From NCBI RefSeq assembly GCF_017355875.1, contig NZ_JAFEWC010000001.1, positions 2,480,001 to 2,544,000 on the forward strand: 64,000 bases of DNA, read 5' to 3'. Shown piece after piece: positions 26,493 to 34,983 of this stretch (position 1 is its first letter; each line of letters begins with the position of its first letter). A program made the translations under genes and the position numbers. The notes under the pieces were generated by a model, which had not been told where the DNA came from, searched no databases, and worked only from the letters and a program-made list of their open reading frames with translations. The DNA is from Aridibaculum aurantiacum. Lineage in GTDB: Bacteria; Bacteroidota; Bacteroidia; Chitinophagales; Chitinophagaceae.

Positions 26493-27320
26493 ATGTACAC
26501 GCTCAATTGTAACGGCAGGCTGTTGACCATAGATCAACCTATTGTCATGGGTATTTTAAATGTTACTCCCGATTCTTTTTACAGTGGCAGCAGGCATCAG
26601 CACGAAGAGACCGTTGTACAAAAGGCGGAACAAATGCTGGCTGACGGTGCTACCATTATAGATATTGGTGGCCAGAGCACACGTCCCGGCGCAGAATATT
26701 TACCAGCTAGTGAAGAAGCAGCAAGAGTATTACCGGCTATTGAAGCAGTCTCAAAAGCACTACCACAGGCTTTTATTTCAATAGATACTTTTTATGCTGC
26801 CGTAGCAAAACAAGCAGCAGAAGCAGGTGCATGCATTGTGAACGACATTAGCAGTGGCAGCCTCGACAGCACAATGGTAGACACGGTGGCAAACTTGAAT
26901 GTTCCTTACATTATTATGCATATGCAGGGTACACCACAAACGATGCAGCAAAATCCTATTTATGAAAACGTGACACTAGAAGTTATGGATTACCTAATGG
27001 GCAAAGCAGAAGAATGCAGGCTGGCAGGGATCAAAGACATCATCATCGATCTCGGGTTTGGGTTTGGAAAAACGATTGCGCACAACTTTACGTTGCTAAA
27101 GCAGCTCAAGGTTTTCGAAGTACTGAAAAAACCCATACTGGCCGGACTGTCACGAAAAGGAACCATCTATAAAACATTAAGTACTACTGCAGAAGAAGCC
27201 CTAAATGGAACAACAGTATTAAACACAATTGCTTTGCTAAATGGCGCCAGCATCCTTCGTGTGCACGATGTGAAAGAAGCGGCAGAAGCGATAAAACTTA
27301 TAGAAGCATATCAAAAATAG
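26493..27320 (+). CDS. folP: Dihydropteroate synthase
   Basis: The enzyme condenses 6-hydroxymethyl-7,8-dihydropterin pyrophosphate with p-aminobenzoate in folate synthesis. Both DHPS signatures are present: PIVMGILNVTPDSFYSGS (16-33) and IIDIGGQSTRPGA (about 54-66). DIIIDLGFGFGKT and KPILAGLSRKGTIYK follow, and RVHDVKEAAEAIKL is close to the end. The length of 275 residues is normal. A -7-like TATCTTGC lies about 35 bp upstream of the start. The gene stands alone between two oppositely oriented genes. Confidence 0.96.
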   Translation: MYTLNCNGRLLTIDQPIVMGILNVTPDSFYSGSRHQHEETVVQKAEQMLADGATIIDIGGQSTRPGAEYLPASEEAARVLPAIEAVSKALPQAFISIDTFYAAVAKQAAEAGACIVNDISSGSLDSTMVDTVANLNVPYIIMHMQGTPQTMQQNPIYENVTLEVMDYLMGKAEECRLAGIKDIIIDLGFGFGKTIAHNFTLLKQLKVFEVLKKPILAGLSRKGTIYKTLSTTAEEALNGTTVLNTIALLNGASILRVHDVKEAAEAIKLIEAYQK

Positions 27321-27600
27321 AATGCTGTTAGCAGCTAGTCCTTCTATGCGCCCTACTGATCCTATTTCCCTATGTGTTCACAGACTCTCTCAAAAGCAAA
27401 ACAGCCACAACTAATGCTGTGGCTGTTCGTATAATGATGCAGGATGAATGGTTTAATGAATACCTCAAACTTATAGAAGCTAAACTGAAAACGAAACAAT
27501 CAAGCCCTCCTCTATGCGCCCTACTGATCCTATGTCCCTATGCGTTCACATATTCTCTCAAAAAAAACAGCCACAACTAATGCTGTGGCTGTCTTTATAA
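27294..27600. repeat. Diverged tandem duplication (about 170-bp unit) with duplicated hairpin
   Basis: The gap after folP holds two related units offset by 166-173 bp. The shared blocks are AAACTTATAGAAGC (27294, 27467), TCTATGCGCCCTACTGATCC (27343, 27511) and the hairpin ACAGCCAC/GTGGCTGT (27401, 27567). The first unit includes the last codons of folP. The duplicated hairpin is the terminator of the convergent FKBP gene. Confidence 0.8.
27559..27592 (-). terminator. Rho-independent terminator of the FKBP-nrnA unit
   Basis: On the minus strand ACAGCCAC (27592-27585) pairs with GTGGCTGT (27574-27567), followed by eight T residues (27566-27559). A second, weaker copy with an interrupted T tract lies at 27401-27426. 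Confidence 0.85.
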
Positions 27601-27612
27601 CTGGGAAAACAA

Positions 27613-28590
27613 TTAGTTCCCTCTCTGTCCTTGTTGTTGTTGCTGCTGTTGCTGTTGTTGTTGCATCAAACGCTGCAGATCTTCCATGCTCATCTGGTTT
27701 GGATCTTGCTGCTGAGGTGCAGGATTGGTATTGATATCAAGTACCTCTACCTCAAACTTCAATGCTGCATATGGAGGAATTTCAGGAGCCTGGCCGGGAG
27801 GGCCATAAGCCAATAAAGATGGGATGTACAAAGTACCTTTTCCACCCTTAGCAAATTTCTGTAGTCCTTCTTCCCATCCACGGATAACACGGCCCTGGCC
27901 AAGCACAAACTTGATTGGATCTGTATGACCAAAAGTTGTATCAACATTTGAGTCGAACTTCTTTCCATTCTCCACTAACGAACCAGTGTAGTTTACACTT
28001 ATTTCATTGCCGGCTGTAGCTGTAGCGCCCTGGCCTTTTTCTTTGATCTCTACAAAAACACCATTCTCAGTTCTTTCAGCTTTAATGTTATTCTTCTTCA
28101 GGTAAGCTTCTAGTTGAGCTATCTCACGCTGCTTAAAACTTTCCATTTCTTTCTGCTGGTCAGCCACTTGCTCTTGCTCATTTGCAATCACTTTTAAAAT
28201 GCGCAGAGTAGTTGTCATCTGCTGGCCCTTCTTCAGTACATCATTGTATTGAGCCAATCCAAGTTTCACCAGCGTATCTACTTGAGCTACTGTTACCAAA
28301 CTATCACCTACTGAAGCAAACTTCAGCACTTCGTTAAAGTCGTGCGACTTCTTTTGAGTGGTATCTATTTTTAGGTACACAGGCATGCTGCCATAAGTAG
28401 TGAATAGTGTAGAGTCTTTTGGAGAGATCTTCACCATACCATTGATCTTGATGATCTGGCCATGCTTCAGCTTTTCGCCTTTACCATCTTTGATGATCTT
28501 ATAAGCCAAACCAGTCTCTGTTTTTTCATAACTGGTGTTGCACGAAGCCATGGCAATGGCAAGTGCTGCAAATGCAAGAATTTTCTTCAT
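27613..28590 (-). CDS. FKBP-type peptidyl-prolyl isomerase, lipoprotein
   Basis: The signal peptide ends in lipobox MASC (Cys17), so the protein is probably a periplasmic or outer-membrane lipoprotein. An N-terminal region of about 170 residues resembles a second, divergent FKBP-like or dimerisation domain, then a helix (QREIAQLEAYLKKNNI). The FKBP_C domain is at roughly 180-290 (EISVNYTGSLVENGKKFDSN, VIRGWEEGLQKFAKGGKG, LAYGPPGQAPEIPP). The end is a Gln-rich tail with 11 consecutive Gln. It is predicted to catalyse proline isomerisation during folding of exported proteins. The nrnA-like gene stops two bases upstream, so they are cotranscribed. Confidence 0.92.
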   Translation of the reverse strand: MKKILAFAALAIAMASCNTSYEKTETGLAYKIIKDGKGEKLKHGQIIKINGMVKISPKDSTLFTTYGSMPVYLKIDTTQKKSHDFNEVLKFASVGDSLVTVAQVDTLVKLGLAQYNDVLKKGQQMTTTLRILKVIANEQEQVADQQKEMESFKQREIAQLEAYLKKNNIKAERTENGVFVEIKEKGQGATATAGNEISVNYTGSLVENGKKFDSNVDTTFGHTDPIKFVLGQGRVIRGWEEGLQKFAKGGKGTLYIPSLLAYGPPGQAPEIPPYAALKFEVEVLDINTNPAPQQQDPNQMSMEDLQRLMQQQQQQQQQQQGQRGN

Positions 28591-28592
28591 GT

Positions 28593-29600
28593 TTATTGTA
28601 ATTGATCGTGGTATTGTTTTATCACCACCTTAAATTTCTTAACTGTATTCTCCAATGTGTCACTACTTCTGCCACCGGCAGCGTTGAAGTGACCACCACC
28701 TTCGAAGTGCATGCGGGCAAAAGTATTTACGTCAAAGTCGCCTTTGCTTCTAAAGCTCCATTTGCGTTCTTCGTCGCGGTCAATAACCAGTGCACCAAAC
28801 TTGATACCCTGGATGCTCAGCAGTTGGTTAACCAATCCTTCGGTATCACCTGTTTTTATATGAAAACGTAACAGGTCTCCCTTAGAAATAGACATAACTG
28901 CTGTATTGTATTCATACATTACCTCCAGCCTGTTTAGCAGCACATGACCTGTAAAACGCAGCCTGTTTTCCAGGAAACTATCATAGATATTTTCGTGGAT
29001 AACGGTATGGTTCAGGCCCAAATCTTTTAGATGCGCCACCATCCGATGAACATTGGCAGAGGCAGCGGGAAAACGAAAAGAACCTGTATCGGTCATTACA
29101 CCTGTATACAGGCACGATGCTACATCATGATTTATCTTATCAGCATGACCGCTATCTACAATGAAGTCGTACACCATTTCGCAGGTACTGCTTTTGGTGG
29201 TATCGCTGATGCCAAAATGGAAAGCGGCTTCCTGTGGCTGCTGGTGATGATCGATCAGAATCTTGGTTGCTTTCATTTGCTCCAGGTGCGGCTCCAGGTG
29301 CTTGGTTCTGTGCAGCACGTTGAAGTCAAGACAGAACAATAGATCAGCTTCTGCTATTTTTTCAAGCGCAACTTCCCGGTAGGATTCAAAATCTACAACA
29401 TGCTCCGTTCCCGGCATCCACTGTAGAAACTGAGCCCAGTTGGTAGGCGAGATTACTGTTACGGTATGTCCCAGCTGGATAAGCAAATGGTAAAGCCCTA
29501 AAGAAGAACCCATTGCATCACCATCAGGCTTTTGGTGCGTGGTTATAACAACTTTCTTAGGAGACAGAAGTTGCGGATAAAATTCTTGAACAGGTTGCAT
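28593..29600 (-). CDS. nrnA: DHH-family phosphoesterase, NrnA-like nanoRNase / pAp phosphatase
   Basis: NrnA proteins degrade oligoribonucleotides of 2-5 nt and dephosphorylate 3'-phosphoadenosine 5'-phosphate. The 335-residue chain has the manganese motifs VITTHQKPDGDAMGS (18-32), LDFN (91-94) and DHH (117-119). The C-terminal DHHA1 domain has FARMHFEGGGHFNAAGG. ATG 29600 is preferred since MQPVQEFYPQLLSPKK is a normal N-terminus; the frame extends to 29663 without support. It is the promoter-proximal gene of the nrnA-FKBP pair and is divergent from ndk. Confidence 0.9.
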   Translation of the reverse strand: MQPVQEFYPQLLSPKKVVITTHQKPDGDAMGSSLGLYHLLIQLGHTVTVISPTNWAQFLQWMPGTEHVVDFESYREVALEKIAEADLLFCLDFNVLHRTKHLEPHLEQMKATKILIDHHQQPQEAAFHFGISDTTKSSTCEMVYDFIVDSGHADKINHDVASCLYTGVMTDTGSFRFPAASANVHRMVAHLKDLGLNHTVIHENIYDSFLENRLRFTGHVLLNRLEVMYEYNTAVMSISKGDLLRFHIKTGDTEGLVNQLLSIQGIKFGALVIDRDEERKWSFRSKGDFDVNTFARMHFEGGGHFNAAGGRSSDTLENTVKKFKVVIKQYHDQLQ

Positions 29601-29669
29601 ACGAAGGCGGCAAAAATCCTGTATTTGCACTACACACGCAAAAGAATTTTCCAGCCACAACAAATTTGC

Positions 29670-29699
29670 TTGCTTAGTAGCCTGCTTATCCTACTTTTG
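29670..29699 (+). promoter_or_regulatory. Bacteroidetes-type promoter for ndk
   Basis: TTG at 29670-29672, a 19-base spacer, and TACTTTTG at 29692-29699, about 20 bases before the ndk ATG. The fit to TTG-N19-TAnnTTTG is good and predicts a very short leader. Confidence 0.6.
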
Positions 29700-29719
29700 C
29701 CGCCCAAACAATCAATGGT

Positions 29720-30136
29720 ATGAGTAACAGAACTTTCACTATGATCAAGCCTGATGCTACCTCTAAAGGTCATACAGGTGCTATTTTAGACCAGATCATA
29801 AAAGCAGGCTTTTCTATAAAGGCAATGAAATGGACAAAGCTAACCCAGGAGCAAGCGGGTGAATTTTATGCAGTTCACAAAGAGCGTCCTTTTTACAGAG
29901 AGCTGGTGCAGTTTATGAGCAGCGGACCAATAGTAGCTGCCATTCTTGAGAAAGAAAACGCAGTAGCTGATTTCCGCACACTTATTGGCGCTACCAATCC
30001 TGCCCAGGCAGAAGAAGGTACCATCCGTAAAAACTTTGCTTCGTCAGTAGGAGAAAATGCTGTTCACGGAAGTGATAGCGATGAGAACGCTGCTATTGAA
30101 GGAAACTTCTTCTTCAGCGGCTTAGAAAGGTTTTAA
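29720..30136 (+). CDS. ndk: Nucleoside diphosphate kinase
   Basis: The enzyme transfers the gamma phosphate of ATP to nucleoside diphosphates through a phosphohistidine. The N-terminus [12 protein letters not shown] (3-14) and the active-site motif NAVHGSDS (113-120, His116 phosphorylated) are intact. [18 protein letters not shown] (90-107) is also present. The length of 138 residues is typical. It is flanked by its own promoter and a strong terminator, a monocistronic unit. Confidence 0.98.
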   Translation: MSNRTFTMIKPDATSKGHTGAILDQIIKAGFSIKAMKWTKLTQEQAGEFYAVHKERPFYRELVQFMSSGPIVAAILEKENAVADFRTLIGATNPAQAEEGTIRKNFASSVGENAVHGSDSDENAAIEGNFFFSGLERF

Positions 30137-30155
30137 TCAAAAAGATTTTCTATAT

Positions 30156-30184
30156 AAAGCCTGCACCTGGTGCAGGCTTTTTTT
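30156..30184 (+). terminator. Rho-independent terminator after ndk
   Basis: AAAGCCTGCACC pairs with GGTGCAGGCTTT around a minimal loop and is followed by T residues. Confidence 0.92.
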
Positions 30185-30191
30185 GTGGGTA

Positions 30192-30236
30192 CCAGCGGCA
30201 TATCACCTGGCAACATCGTTGCGTCGCACTCTTTTA
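30192..30236. repeat. Dispersed intergenic repeat, copy A
   Basis: About 45 bp similar to 51655-51696, including the 19-bp identity CAACATCGTTGCGTCGCAC (30211-30229). The core contains the small inverted repeat GCAAC-ATC-GTTGC. It lies between ndk and the DUF4242 gene. Confidence 0.75.
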
Positions 30237-30298
30237 CCTTTGATAACTCTTTTCAGCCGAAAAGGTGCATGTACTCACCTGCTTACACAGAAGGCGGT

Positions 30299-30330
30299 AA
30301 AAAAAATGCTATGACAACTAAGCCATAGCA
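30299..30330 (-). terminator. Rho-independent terminator of the DUF4242 gene
   Basis: On the minus strand TGCTATG (30330-30324) pairs with CATAGCA (30313-30307) and is followed by a run of T. It lies 29 bases past the DUF4242 stop codon. Confidence 0.8.
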
Positions 30331-30358
30331 CTTCTTTAAATCCCCAAAAACAAACCTT

Positions 30359-30637
30359 TTAAGCCAGTTCAGCAGTAGCAGGCGAAATCACATTAGCTAC
30401 TTCATGAATACTATTAGCTGGAAATCCACCCTGCCGGGCATGCTCCAGGATCATTTCCTCGTTTGGTGCGTTGTAAATACAATAGATCTTATTCCCGGTA
30501 ACATAGCTTTGCTCCCACCTTATTTCAGGGCCAAGCTCGTTCAGCACATTACAGGAAGTTTTGGATATTCCTTTCAGCTGATCATTTGTAAGATCACCTG
30601 CACCAGGAATCTCTCTTTCAATTACATACTTAGGCAT
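30359..30637 (-). CDS. DUF4242 (nickel-binding SCO4226-like) protein
   Basis: A 92-residue ferredoxin-like small protein. It begins MPKYVIEREIPGAGDLTNDQ and contains WEQSYVTGNKIYCIYNAPNE and EEMILEHARQGGFPANSI, which is the pattern of DUF4242. The Streptomyces member SCO4226 binds nickel; no function is established for this group. It has its own terminator and lies alone between ndk and the serine dehydratase gene. Confidence 0.85.
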   Translation of the reverse strand: MPKYVIEREIPGAGDLTNDQLKGISKTSCNVLNELGPEIRWEQSYVTGNKIYCIYNAPNEEMILEHARQGGFPANSIHEVANVISPATAELA

Positions 30638-30810
30638 AGCAATAATTTGAAGTGTGAAGAAAGAAGAAGAACTATATTAAATGTATACATAATATAGAAC
30701 AAACAAAAGCACATGCAGAAATTTAAAGAACCCATCAATACAACATCATCATCCTTTAAATTCTACAAGTAAGAAGCTAAACCCAATTTACCAGTATCCA
30801 TACATCAGTA

Positions 30811-30838
30811 ACAAGGAACCAGAAACAAGGAACAGAGA
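30811..30838. repeat. Heptamer tandem repeat (four units)
   Basis: ACAAGGA, ACCAGAA, ACAAGGA and ACAGAGA lie just past the 3' end of the serine dehydratase gene. The complement (TCCTTGT, TTCTGGT) resembles the units found after recF. Confidence 0.85.
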
Positions 30839-30852
30839 ACTATAATTCTTCT

Positions 30853-32280
30853 TTAGCACTCACTTAAACTGATAGGCAGTTGAACAGCCAGTCCGCCATC
30901 AGAGGTTTCCTTGTATTTGCTGTTCATATCAAGTGCAGTATTCCACATGGTGGCTATCACCTTATCCAACGAAACTTTAGCAAAATCAGGTGTGCTCTGC
31001 AGTGCCAGCTGCGAAGCTGTTATGGCTTTTATAGCGCCCATCGTATTTCTTTCTATACAAGGAATTTGCACCAAGCCGCCTATAGGATCGCAGGTCATGC
31101 CTAGATGATGCTCCATCGCGATTTCACTAGCCATAAGCACCTGTTGCTGTGTTCCTCCCATTGCCTCTGTAAGCCCTCCAGCAGCCATCGCTGAGGATAC
31201 ACCTATTTCCGCCTGGCAACCACCCATGGCAGCGCTTATGGTAGCTCCTTTTTTGAATATGCTTCCTATTTCCGAGGCTGTCACCAGGAAACGGATGATC
31301 TTATCTTCTTCATTACCCTCCAGGAAAGTGATATAATACTGGAGAACAGCAGGTATAACGCCGGCGGCTCCATTGGTAGGTGCTGTTACAACTCGCCCAA
31401 AAGCAGCATTTTCTTCATTTACGGCAAGCGCAAAGCAACTCACCCAATCAAGAATGTATTGGAAGTTCTGGCCACCTTGTTTTATAGCTTCAACCCAGCT
31501 ATTGTAGTCGCTGTATTGCCTGCTACCAATCAATCGCTTGTTGAGGTCAAAAGCTCTACGTTTTACAGAAAGACCACCGGGTAAAATTCCTTTGGTATGA
31601 CATCCGCGGTAGATGCAGTCTTTCATGGTTTGCCAGATGCGTAGCACACCTTCTTTGGTCTCTACATCTGTTCTCCATGCTGCTTCATTCTCCAATACTA
31701 CCTCAGATACAGACAGCCCCGTTTTCCTGCACCAGTGCAGCAAATCATCAGCAGTATTTATGGGAAAAGGCAGATCAATAGTGTCTTTAGATGAGGGCTC
31801 CTCTCCTTCTTTAACAACAAAACCTCCACCGATAGAATAAAAAGTTTCACCCCATTGTTCGCCATTTTTCATGGTCACCAAAAAAGTAAGTCCATTGGGA
31901 TGAAAAGGCAGTGTTTCGCTAAAAAGAAACTGCACGTGTGTAGCAGGATCAAAATTGATGTTGTGCTCTCCGCCAAGAGGAAGGATTTTGCTATTGGTTA
32001 TGTTGTCAATCTTTGGGTTGATTGAATTAACATCAATGGTCACGGGATCTTCGTTGCACAAGCCAAGCAAGACAGCTATATCTGTACCGTGTCCTTTACC
32101 GGTTTTAGCAAGTGAGCCATAAAGAAGAACGCTTACTTCGGCCACATCTGCCAACTGGTGCTGCTCATGTATTGTTTGTATTAAGCGCATTGCTGCACGC
32201 CATGGCCCTAATGTGTGAGAACTGGAAGGACCAACACCAATTTTAAACATATCAAAAACCGAGATCGCCTCATGTGGCAT
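30853..32280 (-). CDS. sdaA: L-serine ammonia-lyase (iron-sulphur, single chain)
   Basis: The enzyme deaminates L-serine to pyruvate using a 4Fe-4S cluster. The beta domain begins at [20 protein letters not shown], the signature of this family. The catalytic alpha domain contains [14 protein letters not shown] and three Cys in conserved settings: [15 protein letters not shown] and IPCIERN. The 475-residue single chain fuses alpha and beta parts, as in E. coli SdaA. ATG 32280 is chosen; the frame stays open to 32445, but that extension would run through tRNA-Arg on the other strand. Confidence 0.95.
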   Translation of the reverse strand: MPHEAISVFDMFKIGVGPSSSHTLGPWRAAMRLIQTIHEQHQLADVAEVSVLLYGSLAKTGKGHGTDIAVLLGLCNEDPVTIDVNSINPKIDNITNSKILPLGGEHNINFDPATHVQFLFSETLPFHPNGLTFLVTMKNGEQWGETFYSIGGGFVVKEGEEPSSKDTIDLPFPINTADDLLHWCRKTGLSVSEVVLENEAAWRTDVETKEGVLRIWQTMKDCIYRGCHTKGILPGGLSVKRRAFDLNKRLIGSRQYSDYNSWVEAIKQGGQNFQYILDWVSCFALAVNEENAAFGRVVTAPTNGAAGVIPAVLQYYITFLEGNEEDKIIRFLVTASEIGSIFKKGATISAAMGGCQAEIGVSSAMAAGGLTEAMGGTQQQVLMASEIAMEHHLGMTCDPIGGLVQIPCIERNTMGAIKAITASQLALQSTPDFAKVSLDKVIATMWNTALDMNSKYKETSDGGLAVQLPISLSEC

Positions 32281-32417
32281 ACAAGCAAGTTTATCTGTAA
32301 AATTAACCTGTTGCACCACACCAAATACTATGACAGAAAGATGGTTAACAACTTTTTTTTGTGGAAGAGTAGCAGGAAAAGAATTTCCTCCTATATTTGC
32401 AACCCCGAACGGGAAAT

Positions 32418-32491
32418 GGCTGCGTAGCTCAACTGAATAGAGCATCTGACTACGGATCAGAAGGTTTCAGGTTTGAATCCTGACGCGGTCA
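32418..32491 (+). tRNA. tRNA-Arg (anticodon ACG)
   Basis: The cloverleaf has acceptor GGCTGCG (32418-32424) with CGCGGTC (32484-32490), anticodon stem TCTGA/TCAGA with loop CTACGGA, and T stem TCAGG/CCTGA. Anticodon ACG is usually edited to ICG and reads CGN codons. The D loop has A15 and A19 and the T side has T48 and T56, so the normal G15-C48 and G19-C56 tertiary pairs are replaced by A-U pairs. A -7-like TATATTTG is at 32392-32399. CCA is not encoded. Confidence 0.95.
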
Positions 32492-32493
32492 CT

Positions 32494-32531
32494 AAAAAAG
32501 CAGTTACAAGTAAAATTGTAACTGCTTTTTT
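32494..32531 (+). terminator. Rho-independent terminator after tRNA-Arg(ACG)
   Basis: AAAAAAGCAGTTAC pairs with GTAACTGCTTTTTT. The A and T flanks make it able to work for both strands, including the leftward-running DUF6089 gene. Confidence 0.88.
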
Positions 32532-32574
32532 CTTGCCCACACGCTTTACAAATATTACCGCTTCCTGCTTTTTT

Positions 32575-33417
32575 TCAATTCACCTTTGGACACTTCAGGC
32601 TATTCTTCCACCTGCTTGCGCTTACAAACCTGTACCCAATAAATGCTGTGGTAAAGTAGTACCAATCCTTGTGTGAAGGTCGTCCCCGGCTGGCGCCTGC
32701 AGCAGGATATGTATGCCCGCCTTGCAGCTCATTGCCTCGGTAAGCAAGTGCTACTGCCACCGGTCCACGGGCTGCCAACAAAACATTTTCATCCACATAG
32801 TCGCTGCTCACGTCGTCCAGGTAATCTGTAAATGTTTTTCTCATGCCTATTTCTAATCCTACATAAACACGGTTGCTGATAAAACCCTTGATGCCGCCAC
32901 CAAATGGAATTGCGAACTGTGTCAACGCGTAATGCTCCTTTCCAGGCAAAATGCCCTGTCCCTCCGTACTCAATGGTTTCAGAAAGTGCTTGTTACCTAC
33001 AGTATCGTAAGTATAGGGATTGAATTTGAATACCGCTATACCTGCAAATACATAAGGTGCCACTACACGCTTGGATGGGTCGAGCAGGTAATATTGTCCG
33101 CCGACCATTACCTCGGATATAGTAGTTATGAAGTTGAGGTTTCTTTTTACGTCGTGCCCGCTGATCTTATCATCAGCACCAATTTTACCTATGGAGAAGG
33201 ATGCCCGTAAAGCAGTCCTGGCAGTCAGGCCAAATTCTGCACCTATACCTGCAACGGCTCTAGCCTGCTTTAGGGTATAGCGTGGTAAGCGACCAGTTCC
33301 GTATTGAAGATCGCCCTGGTAATTAGCAGCACCTCCAAAAACCTGTATCTGTGTTGGCTGGGAAAAAGCAGGCGAAAGAAAGTTCAAGAAAATTAATGAG
33401 GTTAGCAGGTTTCGCAT
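32575..33417 (-). CDS. DUF6089-type outer-membrane beta-barrel protein
   Basis: A signal peptide (MRNLLTSLIFLNFLSPAFSQ) precedes about 260 residues of alternating strands typical of an eight-stranded outer-membrane barrel. Examples are IQVFGGAANYQGDLQYG, VAPYVFAGIAVFKFNPYTYD and RVYVGLEIGMRKTFTDYLDD. The GDLQ and MRKTFTDYLDDVSSDYVDE blocks are features I associate with the DUF6089 family of Bacteroidota, often seen around surface or gliding loci. Molecular function is unknown. A terminator lies between it and the tRNA. Confidence 0.8.
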   Translation of the reverse strand: MRNLLTSLIFLNFLSPAFSQPTQIQVFGGAANYQGDLQYGTGRLPRYTLKQARAVAGIGAEFGLTARTALRASFSIGKIGADDKISGHDVKRNLNFITTISEVMVGGQYYLLDPSKRVVAPYVFAGIAVFKFNPYTYDTVGNKHFLKPLSTEGQGILPGKEHYALTQFAIPFGGGIKGFISNRVYVGLEIGMRKTFTDYLDDVSSDYVDENVLLAARGPVAVALAYRGNELQGGHTYPAAGASRGRPSHKDWYYFTTAFIGYRFVSASRWKNSLKCPKVN

Positions 33418-33774
33418 ATTACGTATGTTTCAAATGAACGGCCAATCTGCTAATATTAGACACCTGCTAGAGATTACAACTATTAAGGGACAAAGAGCGT
33501 CCTCGTAATGGTACATCATCATCAATCTCAACAAGATGCATGAATTGTCTGCAAGCATCCAGGCTACAAGGAATTTTTGCCCTTAGAGTTCCATTGCTGT
33601 GCACACAGCCATACATGCTGATAGATTGCCCCAAAAAGAATGGGAGCGATGATGAAAGACTATCAATGCCAATAATCAACCCTCATATGATCTTCCAACA
33701 CTATAAAACAGTATTTTCCGTTTGAATGATGTTGATCCGTGCAAGAGAGGTCCTGCTAAAAGCCATAACTAACC
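33418..33774. other. Intergenic region before the FkbM gene
   Basis: About 360 bp between the divergent DUF6089 and FkbM genes. Short frames of 61-70 codons exist on both strands, but none has a recognisable motif or coding character. No hairpin terminator or clear TAnnTTTG element was seen. It presumably holds both promoters. Confidence 0.5.
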
Positions 33775-34635
33775 ATGAATAAAACATCCCAACAGCTAAC
33801 GAACGAGAAACTAGTGTCATCTGCACCTGAAGTAAACCATCACCAGCGGGTGGATGAAAAAGGTCTCATTAAATCAGTTGGGCTACTCATGCGTTTGGTT
33901 AGCAGGTTTGGATTAGCAGCCGGATTTAAAATATTCGCGCAGGTAAAGCTTGAAAAAATGGATCACGTACGGGTTCCGGGCGTTCTGCATCCTATTAGTC
34001 TAAGGAAAGCATCAACTGATAAATATGCATTCTTTCAAACATTCCTATACAAAGAATACGAGCTGGACTATGTGGCAGCGCCAGCAGTTATTATAGATGG
34101 TGGTGCCAACATAGGCATGTTTAGCGTGTTAATGAAGAACCAGTTCCCGCATGCGCAAGTGATCTCAATAGAACCTGACGCAGAAAACTTTCGCCAGTTG
34201 AAGTTGAATACTAGTAATTACCAGAACGTTTTCCTGGAAAATATGGGCTTATGGAACAAAGACACCAACCTTCATGTGTATGATAAATACGAATTAGGAA
34301 ATTGGGGTATGGTGGTAGAAGAAAGTCCATCCGGCAATATCAAAGGCGGAAGTATCAATATGCTTATGCGTAAATACAACCTGAAGCAGATTGACATCTT
34401 AAAACTTGACATTGAATCGAGCGAAAAAGTCATCTTTTCTTCTAATTATGAATATTGGCTTAGCCGTACGCGCATGATCATCATTGAACTGCACGACAGC
34501 TTGCAAGCTGGTTGCGCTCAACAATTCTTCGAGGTGATCCAAAAGGTTTTTAATAAATACAGTTTCGCGGTAAAAGGTGAAAACGTCATCATCACTAACC
34601 TTAGTTGGCAGCCTGATGAAGCTCCACAATCTTAG
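33775..34635 (+). CDS. FkbM-family methyltransferase
   Basis: A SAM-dependent O-methyltransferase of the FkbM type. Motif I is VIIDGGANIGMFSVLM, followed by VISIEPDAENFRQL (acidic end of beta-2) and IDILKLDIESSEKVIF, the conserved KLDIEGxE-type motif with Ser for Gly. About 60 residues precede the fold. FkbM proteins often methylate sugars of surface glycans, which agrees with the exopolysaccharide cluster that begins 6.5 kb away. The acceptor is unknown. It appears to be alone in its transcription unit. Confidence 0.88.
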   Translation: MNKTSQQLTNEKLVSSAPEVNHHQRVDEKGLIKSVGLLMRLVSRFGLAAGFKIFAQVKLEKMDHVRVPGVLHPISLRKASTDKYAFFQTFLYKEYELDYVAAPAVIIDGGANIGMFSVLMKNQFPHAQVISIEPDAENFRQLKLNTSNYQNVFLENMGLWNKDTNLHVYDKYELGNWGMVVEESPSGNIKGGSINMLMRKYNLKQIDILKLDIESSEKVIFSSNYEYWLSRTRMIIIELHDSLQAGCAQQFFEVIQKVFNKYSFAVKGENVIITNLSWQPDEAPQS

Positions 34636-34983
34636 CTATCTATTTCTCTTTGTTTGCCAGAAGTTCTACCCTTGTTAATCAAGATTGAAGTTGAGCTGAT
34701 AATACTTTGAACAAAAAAAAATTGCAGCCTGTGCTGATACCAATCCACTTTACCTCAATGTATAGCATTAAATAATTTTAATTACCCACCCCTGCTCCTG
34801 CTGATGCTATTCATAATCAAAGCAGTATGAATTTGATCAAGCGAAAGTTCTATAGATCCTATTAGTAAGCAAGAAGAATGACAATATTTTCCTAACCACG
34901 AAGTGCAATAAACTGGATATTTTCAAGTTTTATTTGATGATTGTTTGCCCCTACAAAAAATCATTAATCTGCTTAACCCCCTA
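34636..34983. other. Intergenic region before the large secreted protein
   Basis: About 350 AT-rich bases without a supported gene. There is an A9 tract near 34713 and several TATTTG-like stretches, none with a convincing -33 partner. The long leader may carry regulation of the large gene. Confidence 0.5.

Noticed and set aside
27374-27734. Short plus-strand frames after folP
   Set aside because: They translate the duplicated terminator and the complement of the Gln tract; no coding signal.
32281-32445. N-terminal extension of the serine dehydratase frame
   Set aside because: It would run through tRNA-Arg(ACG) on the opposite strand and has no homology to the family, which starts near [12 protein letters not shown].
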